Positions 5,296 to 5,817 of a DNA stretch of 5,817 nucleotides are shown here, piece after piece. The notes below the pieces were generated by a model that saw only the letters and a list, made by a program, of their open reading frames with translations, had not been told where the DNA came from and searched no databases. Every line of letters starts with the position of its first letter. The first letter of the stretch is position 1. The DNA is from Hydrogenophilales bacterium RIFOXYD1_FULL_62_11. GTDB taxonomy: Bacteria > Pseudomonadota > Gammaproteobacteria > Burkholderiales > Thiobacillaceae. The stretch is from NCBI GenBank assembly GCA_001802655.1, contig MGZO01000059.1, forward strand, positions 1 through 5,817, given 5' to 3'. Both the position numbers and the translations under genes were made by a program.

Positions 5296-5802
5296 ATGTC
5301 GCAACTTTCTCTTTCTCTCGATTCTTCCCTTCTCGTTCGCGATGTCGCGGGCGACTACCGTCCGGCCAATGCCGACGAGGTGTTGCAGGCTGCGCGGCGT
5401 GTGCTCGCAGGACAGATGCGCGGCTGCGAAGCGCTGACCTCGCCGCAGGTGGTGCGCGACTTCCTGCGGGTCAAGCTGGGGACGCTGGAGCACGAGGTGT
5501 TCGCCGTCATCCACCTGGACGCACAGAACCGGGTCATCGACTACGTCGAGATGTTTCGCGGCACGGTGAGCCAGACATCGGTGTATCCGCGCGAGGTGGT
5601 CAAGGAGGCCCTGGCCAGGAACAGCGCTGCGCTGCTGCTGGTGCATAACCACCCGTCGGGTGTGGCGGAACCCTCACGGGCCGACGAGACGCTGACGCAG
5701 ACGCTGAAGTCGGCACTGGCGCTGGTAGACGTGCGGGTGCTGGATCACCTGATCGTCGCTGGTAGCGCCATCCAGTCGTTTGCAGAACGCGGGCTGCTGT
5801 AG
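5296..5802 (+). CDS. radC: RadC family JAB/MPN-domain protein, short mobile-element form
   Basis: A 168-residue RadC-like protein built around the JAB/MPN (JAMM-type) metalloprotease fold. The metal-site motif is complete: VHNHPSG with His117 and His119, then EPSRAD with Asp130. Upstream are EHEVFAVIHLDAQNRVIDY (65-83) and FRGTVSQTSVYPREVVKEAL (87-106), all typical RadC. The chromosomal form is about 220-230 residues with an N-terminal helix-hairpin-helix region; that part is absent here. Short RadC proteins of this kind are common on integrative and conjugative elements and prophages. A DNA-repair role is traditional, but the original mutant evidence was reassigned to another gene and the true function is open. 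The ATG at 5296 has GGAG (5285-5288) seven bases before it. The gene follows the hairpin-rich leader. Confidence 0.92.
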   Translation: MSQLSLSLDSSLLVRDVAGDYRPANADEVLQAARRVLAGQMRGCEALTSPQVVRDFLRVKLGTLEHEVFAVIHLDAQNRVIDYVEMFRGTVSQTSVYPREVVKEALARNSAALLLVHNHPSGVAEPSRADETLTQTLKSALALVDVRVLDHLIVAGSAIQSFAERGLL

Positions 5803-5817
5803 CTCTGGGGGGCATCG

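Noticed and set aside
5103..5648. A 181-codon rightward open frame overlapping the start of radC
   Set aside because: It is largely a shadow of radC in another frame, and its upstream part crosses the hairpin leader. RadC itself has clear family motifs and a good ribosome site.
1..5817. CRISPR array, tRNA, rRNA or intact insertion sequence
   Set aside because: I saw no regularly spaced repeats, no tRNA-like cloverleaf or rRNA core sequence, and no transposase gene or paired terminal repeats. The island-like content is inferred from gene families and the chimeric joint only.

Overview
The window looks like a proteobacterial genome (beta- or gammaproteobacterium, perhaps Burkholderiales-like). 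This rests on moderately high GC, strong C/G third-position bias in the metabolic genes, and recognisable family types. No marker gene fixes the taxon. It appears to join two kinds of DNA: an ordinary chromosomal gene cluster on the left (about 1-2870) and mobile-element or defence-island DNA on the right (about 2870-5817).

Left part. The first 56 bases are the start of a leftward LysR-type regulator gene. It diverges from a rightward cluster: a glutathione S-transferase (GTG start at 173), a pyridoxamine-phosphate-oxidase-like flavoprotein (from 820), and a complete DUF1348/NTF2-like protein (1814-2293). The genes are tightly packed (ATGA overlap at 820-823; ribosome site AAGGAG before 1814) and are probably one operon, possibly controlled by the LysR protein. 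The flavoprotein gene is broken: one missing C near 1085-1088 shifts the frame, and a second missing base near 1771 probably alters the C-terminus.

Junction. Convergent to the cluster lies a dead paiB gene (FMN-binding negative transcriptional regulator). It lacks its N-terminal 20 or so codons and carries an in-frame TAA at 2688-2690 where the family usually has Gln. At about 2865-2872 it is joined, out of frame, to the first ~49 codons of an OLD-family ATPase/nuclease gene whose Walker A Ser/Thr is Asn. This chimeric joint is the best candidate for the boundary between chromosome and element.

Right part. Reading leftward from 4809 is a complete type IV toxin-antitoxin / abortive-infection system, abiEi (antitoxin and autorepressor) then abiEii (nucleotidyltransferase toxin), overlapping by 4 bases. 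A 14-bp inverted repeat with one mismatch sits over the predicted promoter, and the antitoxin mRNA may be leaderless. The truncated OLD gene follows abiEii in the same direction, suggesting an original abiEi-abiEii-old defence block. To the right of abiEi, about 430 bases contain no convincing gene but hold a perfect 11-bp inverted repeat (4934/4967) and a series of GC-rich hairpins, probably a radC-motif RNA leader. These precede a short RadC/JAB-domain gene (5296-5802) of the kind carried by integrative and conjugative elements.
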